Part shown: positions 35,232 to 45,633 of the stretch, one piece after another
Layout of the letters: every line of letters starts with the position of its first letter
How positions within the stretch are numbered: the stretch's first letter is position 1
Notes under the pieces: generated by a model
What the model saw: only the letters and a program-made list of their open reading frames with translations
What the model was told of the DNA's origin: nothing
Databases searched by the model: none
DNA from: Lumbricus rubellus
Taxonomy: Eukaryota; Annelida; Clitellata; Crassiclitellata; Lumbricidae
Length of the DNA: 64,000 nucleotides
Assembly: GCA_945859605.1 (NCBI GenBank)
Contig: OX243812.1
Span: 45,053,509 to 45,117,508 of the forward strand
Direction of reading: 5' to 3'
Program-made: the position numbers and the translations under genes

Positions 35232-36257
35232 TCACAGTGTGACATATATTCCCTTGCCCGCATGTGAAAAGAACAACAACAAAACATACGAGTCAGCAAA
35301 CACATATCTTAGTTTAAAACGTTGTATCCATGAAAGCTTAAAATTTATATCTAAAGGAACTGGACGACCTGATTGTTTGTGGACCATGGCAAAGTCATCC
35401 CAAGCAATGTGCACATGGGGTATCAGCCAACCAGAAACAGAAATATGGCTACAGAGATTGGTTCCAGTTGTGAGATAGTCAGAAGGACAACCTGGTACGG
35501 TTTGGAGGTTCAAGAAAAAGCAGCGTCCTCGTGACTTAACTTCCAAGCAAATATCAAAGTCAGGGCTAGAAGCAAAATTGGTCTTCTTAAAATTGCAAAT
35601 CTTCTTCAGTATGTATATCACCAGAATTATCATAAGCAAATAAACTATGCCAGTCATGGGATCTGTCGATTGGGGTAACTGGAAGAATGGGGTATATGTC
35701 GAAGTGGGTGGTGTAGTAATGACAAGGTTTGGTAAGGTCAAAGCTTTAGCTTGTTGAGGAATCATTATCAGCATCGCATTTATCATTCTGACTTTATACA
35801 GCAAATAAGTTCCGATTACTAGATTTGTTCCGGCAAACACTGCATTGGCTATAGTCAGGTAACCAGGTGCTGAAGAAAAGAAATCTGATGGTATTGTAAT
35901 ATCTCCTGCTAGCAAAGGGTCTACCATGGATCTAAAAATTTGTTCTTCCGCCTTGGTTGCGTTCACTACTCTGTCTAAACGATAGGAAATGGAACGGTCG
36001 ATTGCGAGTCTTTGGTCAAAAGAGTGATTAAAAAATTTCATTTCTGGAAGTTGGACTATCAGGGATTGGTTAGTAAGGAAATCGCCTTTGAAAATTGCCA
36101 GAGTGTCATTACTGAAAAAATGTTGAAGTAAAGCGAGGTTTAATGGAAATTGAGGGGGATGGTTCGGCTTGAGCTCTGTGATCAAAGTCACACTGTGTGA
36201 TCCTTGAAGGTAAATATGAAAGTGTTGTTCTGACCGCACATGCACAGGGCACATCAT
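35232..36257 (-). CDS. env: Env C-terminal part (transmembrane subunit side), frameshifted
   Basis: This frame continues the envelope protein after a one-base frame change in the 36109-36257 overlap. It contains a hydrophobic stretch (A-G-T-N-L-V-I-G-T-Y-L-L) and, near residues 203-222, a strong membrane anchor (I-V-Y-L-L-M-I-I-L-V-I-Y-I-L) followed by a Lys-rich cytoplasmic start. In retroviral-type Env this part anchors the protein in the membrane. The broken frame suggests a non-functional env here, or a sequence error. Confidence 0.7.
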   Translation of the reverse strand: MMCPVHVRSEQHFHIYLQGSHSVTLITELKPNHPPQFPLNLALLQHFFSNDTLAIFKGDFLTNQSLIVQLPEMKFFNHSFDQRLAIDRSISYRLDRVVNATKAEEQIFRSMVDPLLAGDITIPSDFFSSAPGYLTIANAVFAGTNLVIGTYLLYKVRMINAMLIMIPQQAKALTLPNLVITTPPTSTYTPFFQLPQSTDPMTGIVYLLMIILVIYILKKICNFKKTNFASSPDFDICLEVKSRGRCFFLNLQTVPGCPSDYLTTGTNLCSHISVSGWLIPHVHIAWDDFAMVHKQSGRPVPLDINFKLSWIQRFKLRYVFADSYVLLLFFSHAGKGIYVTL

Positions 36258-37689
36258 AAATGAAATAGGAACTATTCATCAAAGTTTTCGTGTTGTTAGG
36301 GCAATCCAATTGAACTGGTTGGTTACTGCGGATCAAGATCTGTGGGTAATCTAGAATATATAAGTCTGTGTCGACATTGGTGGAAGTCATAACTTGGAAA
36401 TCCCAGTATGTTTTTATGTTGACGCTATCGTCTTTGAAAATGGAAAGCAGGCAAGACTGAGGTCTCGCTTTCAATAGACTGTCGATAGTCACCACATCTA
36501 TTGTTGAAAACTGGTTTGGGGATTCAGCGTAGTATTCTAAATTTTGAGATATGAAAAATGTCTGAGCGGTGGATTTCAAGATTGTGGAGTAGTCTGAACC
36601 ATTGTGGAAGTGGACAGGAAAAATAACAATATTGTAAATGTCCAAGGTCATTTGTTCATCTTGTGTGACAGGAAACTTAACCGTAATGTACAAATCTGTA
36701 TGGTTTCGGATGTAAACAAAATCATGCTGCCTATAGTAATAGCTTGGGTGTCGGTACAGAACTTGCATGTTAGGAATTGTGGTTTTCAGAGCCGCGTCTC
36801 TTTCGGATATAGTTTGCTCGATTGCTGCAGGTGATATAAAAATGGATGGCAAAATCCCAGAGACAAGCTGTTCAATTCCACCATACAAATTCTGTATTTG
36901 ATTCGTCAACGGGATTGCCTCATGAATTTTGGAAAGTGCAGAATAAATCAAAAAAGTAAGATCTGTTCCATGTCTCTTGATCCACTGCCTGTCTTCGGTC
37001 ATCGCTGCAATTACGGAATCCAATTCTAGGCTGACCGCTTTTTCTAGATTGTTCATTTTATCTCGTGTTAAGGAAGCAAAGGAAGACATTAACTCGGTGT
37101 GTTTCTGAAACCCAGCTAATAACTCAGATTGTGATTTTGAAATGGCTTGGACGTGTGAAGCTACCAGCTTCACGTCTTCCTCGGTAGCTGTGCCAAAAAG
37201 TGAACTGCTCAGTTGTCCAATAAAGGGTAACAGTGACCTCTTTGATTTAGTAAAATTTGACGGCAAGGGTGAATTTGGAATCATTGCAAAAGCTTTTCTG
37301 AGATCGTTCTGTACTTGTTTCTTTGTTGCTAGCGTAAAGTCCAGCATTATCTGTGTTAATCCAGGAAATTCATTACAAATACGTTGGAAGTTGCGAAAAC
37401 CACACCAGTTGTCGAGTGGTTTTATGTTTGCCAATGTTGGAAGCAAATAGTGAAAGGTATGTTTCCACACTCCTGAGTTTGGAAAGGTTGTTCCTTTAGT
37501 CTGGAAGGAAACTCCGTAATTGTATCGTCGAATGGTGGAAGTCTTTCTATTCATCATAGCAAAGGTCAGCGACATGTTGCAGAGCATCACGAAGCATACT
37601 AAAGCGTTCGGTGTCCTCATACTAAAATACCAATAAAGAAGAAAATCTTCTTGCAAATTCTTAGAAAGTAGCAGTGACTTTAAAACCAT
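36109..37689 (-). CDS. env: Env N-terminal part with cleavage/fusion region
   Basis: Envelope glycoprotein, predicted 526 residues in this frame. A hydrophobic signal segment lies near residues 24-46. Near residue 150 a basic site (K-S-K-R) is followed by a hydrophobic F-I-G-Q-L-S-S-S-L-F-G stretch, the layout of a furin-type cleavage site and fusion peptide seen in the F-like Env proteins of errantiviruses. Several N-X-S/T sites follow. The frame departs from the C-terminal part near 36215-36245. It is a separate gene, presumably made from a spliced RNA, since 930 bp separate it from pol. Confidence 0.78.
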   Translation of the reverse strand: MVLKSLLLSKNLQEDFLLYWYFSMRTPNALVCFVMLCNMSLTFAMMNRKTSTIRRYNYGVSFQTKGTTFPNSGVWKHTFHYLLPTLANIKPLDNWCGFRNFQRICNEFPGLTQIMLDFTLATKKQVQNDLRKAFAMIPNSPLPSNFTKSKRSLLPFIGQLSSSLFGTATEEDVKLVASHVQAISKSQSELLAGFQKHTELMSSFASLTRDKMNNLEKAVSLELDSVIAAMTEDRQWIKRHGTDLTFLIYSALSKIHEAIPLTNQIQNLYGGIEQLVSGILPSIFISPAAIEQTISERDAALKTTIPNMQVLYRHPSYYYRQHDFVYIRNHTDLYITVKFPVTQDEQMTLDIYNIVIFPVHFHNGSDYSTILKSTAQTFFISQNLEYYAESPNQFSTIDVVTIDSLLKARPQSCLLSIFKDDSVNIKTYWDFQVMTSTNVDTDLYILDYPQILIRSNQPVQLDCPNNTKTLMNSSYFIYDVPCACAVRTTLSYLPSRITQCDFDHRAQAEPSPSISIKPRFTSTFFQ

Positions 37690-38620
37690 AATAATTGAGG
37701 AGTCTTAAGCTTAATAACTTTCGCTTCTTGTGATTAAAATGTAAATACTCGCATATATAAAACCTTGTTTTAGTTACATGTGTCCTGAACTCTTACAATA
37801 AAACGTAATAACACTTAATAACTATATGTCGCACTCTATCAAGTCGATAACTGATCAGCAAATGCAAAACTTCCTATGACTATGCGTTCTACAGCCATCG
37901 CTACAATAACTAGATAAACTACAAACATCAAACATGCGATATTAAGGTTCTGAGACAATCGTCAAAACATTTTCTTTCCTTGTGCTATTAATACAGTTAA
38001 TTAATCACTTAACAATATAATCTTCCTTAGCACAACACACCTTTCTTTGGCGTATTGCACAAACGACAACATATACTACAAGTCAAACGCCACAATTTTT
38101 GTTTCGCGGTTATGTCGATAAATTCGCAACTGTCGATTGTGTTTTGTGTTTACTATATGATTGTTTGACTGTTCACATTAAAATAATCTCGTTTCGTATA
38201 TATTTTAATAATTACATTAATTCCTTCGGTTCCGCTACCTGGTCGTGGCAATGTCAGCCCTATATCGTAACCTGGTAATCCAAGTACCGTTACAATGTTA
38301 ACATCAGAATAATTACAAGCTGTACGAATAATAAACTTTTATTAAAGGTTCGGGTATGTAGAATAATTTTGTCATCTAACTTCGGTTCAAAAGAAACTTC
38401 GATGGAATTAGAAGAGTCTATATTTAGGGCCCGACTCTAAGAAGTCATCTAATGAACAGTAATTAGTACACAAAATTTTTAAGGTAGCTATCCTTCTACA
38501 AATGGGAAGAAAAAAATTTAGGAATTTTATTATAATAATTCTCACCTAGGCGATCTTAGTAAAAAAAATTTTGTCCGGATACTTCGTAGTGTGTGTGCGT
38601 TTCGTGTGTTCACGTGCGAA
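37690..38620 (-). other. Pol-env spacer
   Basis: AT-rich, without a long ORF. A splice acceptor for an env mRNA would be expected here, but I did not pick one with confidence. Confidence 0.5.
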
Positions 38621-41275
38621 TTAAAATCGTTTTCTTTTTCGTCCATCAAACGTATGTGTTTTATGAAACACGTCTTTTAACGCTTGGGAGACATCAATCT
38701 CTGGTATCCAAGATGGGGGAAAACTTTCGTCTGCCCATTGTACACGATATACTCGTCTCTTCCCTCTTACTTTGCAAGCCAGAATCTTGGTCACTGCAAA
38801 CCAATCTGAATCTGTACGCGCCTGGTCTCCAACTTCGTCTTCAGAGGATGCATCTGCATTTTGCTGTGTCTTTTGAGACGATATAACCTCATCCGTTTGT
38901 TGATCAGCAACAGTCGACGGAGTTGCCAATTCAGAGGACGTCGTAGCTTGTTGTAAAACATCGGCTATGGCAGTCCCAGTGTCAGTCGTGACTGGCACTG
39001 TTCCAGCTTCATCTGGGGCAAAAGTAGATGCTTGTGGAATTTCAACACCTTCGTCTAGTGAAGACGTCTCGTCTGGAATCTCTTCCGATGTGACTGCCTG
39101 GGGGTCAGGGAATAGGTCTCTGAATCGTGTCTCGAACATGTCTTGAGATTCCACATGCTTTCGCAAACGATTCACATGCACGGGTGCAGGTTGCAACTTA
39201 TGTGTTACAGAGTCTCTCAAAATGTAAGTGTCATTGAGGCCTTTTCGGATCACGTAGAACGGTCCTATGTAACGCTTATGTAACTTCGCACAAATTCCTT
39301 TCGGCGTGAATGGTTGGTGTAGCCATACCAAGTCACCTGGATTGTAAGTCATCTCCCGTTGGGTTCTGTCATAGTACTTCTTGTACGTCGTTTGTGCTTT
39401 AAGGATATTGTCTTTGGCAATTTCACGCACCAGCTCTAGTTTAGGCAAAAGTTCTCTAATGTACGAATCTACACCGACTCTGTGGGTTGCTGGGGGCGTC
39501 AGAGCACTTTGCAGTGGCAAAGCCAAGTCTCTGCCGTTTAAAACGAAAGCAGGTGCGAATCCTGTTGAAACGGAAGGTGTCGCACGTAAGGCGTACAGAA
39601 TACTGGGTATTTTGTCTTCCCAATCATTCTGATCCAGCCAATACGATCTCAGAGCTGACCAAATCATCGGCCACTTGCGCTCTACTTTCGAGTTCGTCTG
39701 CGGGTGGTAACTGCTTGTGAATACTTGTTTGATCTGGAATCTGTTGCACAGGTGTTTCATAATTTGTGACAAGAAGGCTGAGCCACGGTCCGAAACCAGA
39801 GATTTGAACGGGCCGTGTCTCGTGAAGATGTATTTGTAGAGGCAATCCGCTGCCGTTTTTGCTGTTTGGTCGGGTACGGCTATGATTTCCGGGTACCCGG
39901 ACAATGACTCCACGAACATCAAAAGGTACTTGTTTCCATTGTCTCCTACGGGTAATGCTCCTGCAAAATCTACGTGCCAGCGGTCAAACACATCCACAGG
40001 TTCCAAAGGGTGTAATGTAGCTTTCGTCGGATAATATGCTCTCTTGCATTGTTGACAGACTTGACACGAGTCCACGTGAGTCATGAGATTTGCATACATC
40101 GACTTCCAATAGAATCGGGCTTTCAGAACGAGGTATGACCTTTCCCTTCCGGCGTGGCCTATGTCATCATGCACCGCTTTCAGAACTGCGTTTCGCAATT
40201 TAACTGGAACTACTAACTGACGGATAAAGTGATGCAATCTGGCTCCATCCTTCGAGCGCGGCTGGAACATATGATACAACAGACCTTCGTGCATTACAAA
40301 TTGCTCTGAAATCAAAATCAACTTCCGTGCATCTGAATCTTTCTCAGGCAGAATGTCTGATTCGAGAAAAGCAATTATTGGAGCGAATTCCGGACACTGT
40401 CGCTGTTCGTGCCTCATTTCCGAGTCCGCGAACAATGAACACTCTTGAACATCCGCAGACGTATCTTCATCGTCCGAGTTCGACGTAATCACTTGGATAG
40501 ACTCACATTTGGTTTGTGGCTCCACGTAACTGATATGGCATTCCGCATGTTCATTTGAAAGCAGTTCCTTGATAGGAGTCAAGTACATGTCTTCATTTAG
40601 AAAAACGTCGTCTTTCTCGATGGGCGGTGCTGGTGGGTGTGGGATACGAGAAAGTACATCTGGGACCACGTGCTCTTTCCCAGGTTTGTGAAGTATCTCG
40701 AACGAATAACCTTGAAGCAGGAGAGACCATCTAGCTAATCTTCCTGTTGTATTAGCTCGGATAGATTGAAGCCAACGTAATGCTATGTGATCGGACACAA
40801 CAAAGAACTTCTGTCCGGCAATAAATGAGTGGTATGAACGGATCGCGCTCACGAGTGCCAGGCATTCAGCGTCTGTCACGGAATACTTCTGTTCAGTCTC
40901 GTTCAGACTTCTGCCACCAAAATCGATCGGTAGATGACCTAGTGTAGGATGAATTTGAGTCAGACAGTATCCAATTGCTTTGGCGCTGGCATCCACATGT
41001 ATATAGAATGGTTCGTTCAGCTTGGCGTATGTGAGAGTTGGAACTTTGGTGAGCTCCTCTCTCACTGTCTGAAACGCTGTCTCTTGGGCGGATTCCCATA
41101 CGAAAGAGGTGTCTTTGCGGAGTAACTGCGTCAATGGTGTAGCGATATGTGCATATCCTCGTATGAACTTGCGGTAGTAATTCGATAATCCAAGAAATTG
41201 TCGAAGAGTTTTCACTGAGTGTGGCCTCTTAAATTCGCGAATTTTCTGGACTTTGGCCGGATCAGCCTTCACACC
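38621..41275 (-). CDS. pol: Pol C-terminal segment: RNase H, integrase, chromodomain
   Basis: About 884 codons. The frame starts with the RT-RNase H connection (L-G-L-S-N-Y-Y-R-K-F). RNase H residues are visible at D94 (H-V-D-A-S), E136 and D161 (S-D-H-I-A-L-R-W). An H2C2 zinc-binding region (about 365-410) precedes the integrase core with D (W-H-V-D-F-A-G), D (V-S-D-R-G-S-A-F) and E (N-S-K-V-E-R-K-W). A chromodomain-like fold ends the protein (about 825-875; Y-R-V-Q-W-A-D-E-S and W-I-P-E), which in chromoviruses steers integration to chromatin. The frame is cut by the Gmr1-type insertion at 41280 and resumes in phase at 47981. Confidence 0.88.
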   Translation of the reverse strand, partial: GVKADPAKVQKIREFKRPHSVKTLRQFLGLSNYYRKFIRGYAHIATPLTQLLRKDTSFVWESAQETAFQTVREELTKVPTLTYAKLNEPFYIHVDASAKAIGYCLTQIHPTLGHLPIDFGGRSLNETEQKYSVTDAECLALVSAIRSYHSFIAGQKFFVVSDHIALRWLQSIRANTTGRLARWSLLLQGYSFEILHKPGKEHVVPDVLSRIPHPPAPPIEKDDVFLNEDMYLTPIKELLSNEHAECHISYVEPQTKCESIQVITSNSDDEDTSADVQECSLFADSEMRHEQRQCPEFAPIIAFLESDILPEKDSDARKLILISEQFVMHEGLLYHMFQPRSKDGARLHHFIRQLVVPVKLRNAVLKAVHDDIGHAGRERSYLVLKARFYWKSMYANLMTHVDSCQVCQQCKRAYYPTKATLHPLEPVDVFDRWHVDFAGALPVGDNGNKYLLMFVESLSGYPEIIAVPDQTAKTAADCLYKYIFTRHGPFKSLVSDRGSAFLSQIMKHLCNRFQIKQVFTSSYHPQTNSKVERKWPMIWSALRSYWLDQNDWEDKIPSILYALRATPSVSTGFAPAFVLNGRDLALPLQSALTPPATHRVGVDSYIRELLPKLELVREIAKDNILKAQTTYKKYYDRTQREMTYNPGDLVWLHQPFTPKGICAKLHKRYIGPFYVIRKGLNDTYILRDSVTHKLQPAPVHVNRLRKHVESQDMFETRFRDLFPDPQAVTSEEIPDETSSLDEGVEIPQASTFAPDEAGTVPVTTDTGTAIADVLQQATTSSELATPSTVADQQTDEVISSQKTQQNADASSEDEVGDQARTDSDWFAVTKILACKVRGKRRVYRVQWADESFPPSWIPEIDVSQALKDVFHKTHTFDGRKRKRF

Positions 41276-41279
41276 ATCT

Positions 41280-41787
41280 TGTTAGAAGTCCCGTGACTCT
41301 ATGGTTCAAACGCCTAAATACTCTAAGGGGAAAATGGATTCTCGCTAAATAAGTCAAAAAGACAGTTTCGTAAAATGTAAAAGATATAATGAAACAAAAA
41401 CATACACGATAAAATACAAGAATTGGAGAGAAGATTAACATACGTGACCCTGTCGTTACCGGAATACACGAACGCAGCACGGCATAAGAAACACGTCACC
41501 GAACACGACTGACAGGACCAGACATGGTTCGAATCTGCAAACGTCTTCAAGAGGAGAATTCGTCTTCAACACCAAAAATGATCAACGGGATCACGAATTC
41601 GCCTCCACAATTTCTACAGCCCAATTCCGACGTTGTCACACAGAACTATGCCTTTTATCAAGTTCCTTAGACAGCCACTCCTCCATCTCACATGAGGTGG
41701 AGTAAATAGGTCTCATGACCTTTACACGTGTTAGAGCTGCTATCAAATATATATAGTACAACTTACTATATATAGCAGAATCTAACA
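41280..41787 (-). repeat. 3' LTR of the Gmr1-type element
   Basis: 508 bp, with the 7-bp terminal inverted TGTTAGA/TCTAACA. On the minus strand the TATATATAG box is near the U3 start. The short G-rich tract AGGGGTT just inside is a weak polypurine candidate. 41788-42308 is 3' untranslated. Confidence 0.93.
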
Positions 41788-42308
41788 AACCCCTAGACAC
41801 GAGAACACACAAAAAAAATAAGCCTACTAGCTTAACTAGTTAACTATCAATGCCTTTCACAAATCAGGTATCCAGAAATCAAACTTGTAGGATACGATAC
41901 CGCAGTCCTAAAGCAACTAACTTATACACCAGCTCTTCTAAAACATCTCAATATGCTCTAACAAAAGCCTCTTACGCGGAAATACAAAATTACACAACAG
42001 TACCACGAACCAATGCGACAACAGAACTCCTCTATATCAAAAGGCATCTAATAATCTATTAATGTAGGCAATGAGTCCACAAAGCCCGAAACGCAATATC
42101 CAAATGTTCAAACTACCATAGAAACTGAACAAGAAACTCCAACCATAAATTTCACAAGTGTCAACAAAGTCACAAGGTATCAATAATCACAGAAACAATG
42201 CTACCAAACCTCAAAAACGAAAAACTACTCGAAACTAAAAGAACGACCGTAGCCACGAATTCACGACGCACAAACTCACAAACGCCAAAACGTCTTCGCA
42301 TCAACAAC

Positions 42309-45300
42309 TCAATCGAAAGCAGGTCGACTCAACAAATCTGGAAGAACATTGTCCTTCCCAGGCCTGTGTCGGATATCAAGAGAGTACAGCTGAAGTTCAA
42401 GACTCCATCGCAACAACTTGTGATTTGAATTCCGCATTGAATTTATAAACTGCAGAGGGCTGTGATCGGTGTACACAATGACCGTAGACGAACCAAAGTA
42501 CACGCTGAACGCCTTGACAGCAACCACAAGAGACAACGCCTCTTTCTCCACAGTCGAGTAGCCAATCTCGTACGGACGCAACTTCCGACTCAAATACGCG
42601 ATCGGATGTTCCAAACCATCCACAACCTGAAACAAACAACTACCCACACACAAGTGAGAAGCATCGACTCCCAAACAAAATTGCTTAGAGTAATCAGGTG
42701 GACGCAAGATAGGCCTAGAAGCCAACCTAGACTTCAGATCCACAAACGCTTTCTGACAATCAACGGTCCACACAAACTTTACATTCTTTTTCAACAACTG
42801 TGTTAAAGGTAAAGTTACATCAGCAAAATGAGGCAGAAATTTTCGAAAATAACCTGCAAGACCTAACAAAGATTGCACCTGTTTCTTATGCTTCGGAACA
42901 GGAAAATTAAGCAAAACCTCAACCTTCTGCGTTCTAGGCCTAACGCAATTTAAGCTCAGATGATGACCCAAAAAATCAACCTCAGCATTCGCAAATTCAC
43001 ACTTCCTGACATTCAAAGTCAAATTAGCATCGCGAACACGCTCCAACACCCTGCGCAAGTGTACCATGTGTGCGTCCCAACTACCACTGAAAATAATGAC
43101 GTCATCTAAATATGCGTCACAGAATTCTTCCAAACGAGCAAAAACCTTCTTAACTAAGGCACTGAATGAAGCCGGACTATTCCGGAGCCCAAAAGGTAGA
43201 CGTAAATACTCATAATGACCACTAGGCGTCACAAAACCCGTCAAAGGAATTGAATCCTCCTCCATGGCTATCTGATAATAACCTTTTGTCATATCTAATT
43301 TCGTCATGACACGTGCACCTCCCACTCTATCAATCAAAGTCTCAATGCGTGGCATCGGAAAAGGATTTGGCACCGTGACCTCATTTAATTTCCTGAAATC
43401 CGTGACCAATCGATAAGTACCACCAGGCTTAGGGACCATTAAGATAGGTGCAGCCCACGGACTATCACTTTCCCGAATTACTCCAGCTTGTAATAAAGAC
43501 TGAATCTCTTCTTGTACCACCTGTGTTTTTTCCGGATGCAGACGATACGGACGCTGTTGAATAGGCCTCACTCCCGCAACCAACTCGATCTTGTGTTTCA
43601 CCAACGTTGTCACACCAGGCGTCTCACTGAAATTTGACTCAAAATCAGACAACAACTGAATTAAATCATGAGCCTGATGGGAATCCAAATGCTCCAATTT
43701 AACATGCTGTAACACTGAACCTTTCATCTTATCCTCAATCACTTTCACATGTAAAACGTCTCTGACCTGAGACACAACATCATCAGACAACATCCTATTG
43801 TTAAATTTCCTCATCAAATTTACATGCACTACTCTTTGAGACTTGCGTCTATCAGGAGTGTTTACCAAATAATCGACTGGACCCAATCTCTTAACTACCA
43901 CATACGGACCACAAAACTTCGCCAGCAAAGGTTTCCCAACCAAAGGTAACAACAGTAAGACATGATCACCCTCCTGAAATTCAACAATCTTTGCATCTTT
44001 ATCATACAAAACTTTCGAATTCATCTTAGCAATATGCTCATTTTCATTTGCTAGTTTCACCGAATCATGGATCCTAGTGCGTAAATCCAACACAAAATTA
44101 ATGAGATTAGTCTTCTTTAGACCATACACAATATCATCCTTCAACCAAGAATTCTTAATTAATTGCAAAGGACCTTTAACATTTCTGCCAAACATCAAAT
44201 CGAAAGGAGAAAATCCTAAACCCTGAACGGGTACTTCTCTATAAGCAAACAAAACCAAAGGAAGTATGTCATCCCAATCCTCATCACTATCATCAAGTGC
44301 TGCTTTGATCATATTTTTCAAACAACCATGAAATTTTTCTAAATTTCCATTTGTCTGAGGCCTGAATGGAGAACAATGTATGTGGTTTATCTGCAACTCG
44401 TGAAATAAAACTTGTTCTAAGTCTGAATTGAACTCGGAACCACAATCAGAAAGAATTTCGTCAGGAAACCCAAACATACCAAACGCATGCAACAAACACC
44501 TTCCCACATCCATAGCTGTATGGTTTCTTAACGGATAAGCTAAAGGGTAATGTGTAGCCAAATCCATCATTGTCAAGATAAATCTGTTACCCGAGACCTT
44601 ACACTTGCTCAATGGACCAACAATGTCAATCGCCACACGACTCCAAGGTACACCAATGACAGGTAGACTAATTAAAGGAACCTTGTTCAACCTTGCACCC
44701 TTACCCAATCGTTGACAAATACTGCAAGTTCTACAGAACTCTTTAACGTCCTTCTGTACACCAGGCCAATAAAAATGCCGACACAATCTATCATAAGTCT
44801 TTTTCATTCCCAAATGACCAGAGAGTGGGATATTATGCGCCACCTTTAACAATGTAAGCCGTAATACTCTAGGGACAATGATCTGAGTAATGCCCATCCC
44901 AGGAGGTCTACACTCTTCCTTCCATTTACGTATCAACACTCCATTGACAACATGAAATCCAACATCATTCGCTTCAACGTCAAACTGTACAACGGAGTCA
45001 AACATCTGTTTCAATGTTATGTCTTCATGTTGCAACTCAATCAAACGAGTACGTGAAACAATACCATGACCAGAATCATTCGTGTCAGCATCAAGATATA
45101 AATCAGACACGTCAATAACTTCACCCTCTGTATACAATGGATGGTCTTGTATATTTGTATCTGTATTGTCTTGTATATCGTCCACAATGTTATCGTCAAC
45201 AGAATTCAGCTCCACACACACCTCATCACGTACACTAACTGGCGGCGGCAGATCCACACCAAAACTATCATCCGCCACGCTCGACTGAACCTCATTCACG

Positions 45301-45633
45301 CTTCGCCTCGCTTGAGCGCGCGTCACAACATTAACAGCTTTAGGCACACAGACACAAAGATCGTTACCTAATAAAACTCCAACATGGGAAGGGATGCTAT
45401 CTAACAATCCAAACAAACACACGCCATTCACAAGATCACTCTCAATGCACACCTCAACCAACGGTACACGAAAAGCCGGCCCAGATATACCCTGAATCAA
45501 ACGTGTCTCACCCGTATCAACAAACTCATTAGCATTCAAAACTTCCTTCGAAATTACAGACTGCAAACAAGCCGTATCTCGCAAATAAAGACACTGCACG
45601 CTTCGAGTGATTTGGACCACAAACAAATCCTAC
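42309..45633 (-). CDS. pol: Gmr1-type Pol: protease, integrase, RT, RNase H
   Basis: About 1105 residues. The protease-like start has D-T-A (D17) in place of the usual D-T/S-G, and L-L-G-N-D near 85. H2C2 zinc region at about 264-304 (H...C-R-T-C-S-I-C). Integrase triad D334 (A-I-D-I-V-G), D394 (S-D-C-G-S) and E430. RT about 690-900 with Y-L-D-D at 839-842. RNase H D988, E1027, D1053. Integrase thus lies before RT, the reverse of ordinary gypsy elements. The frame overlaps gag by about 100 bases in the +1 frame; it is closed upstream by a TAG at about 45634, so expression requires a frameshift within that overlap. Confidence 0.93.

Noticed and set aside
41262..41550. Cys/Phe-rich ORFs repeated at 47404-47740
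   Set aside because: They lie in the Gmr1-type LTRs and have no domain.
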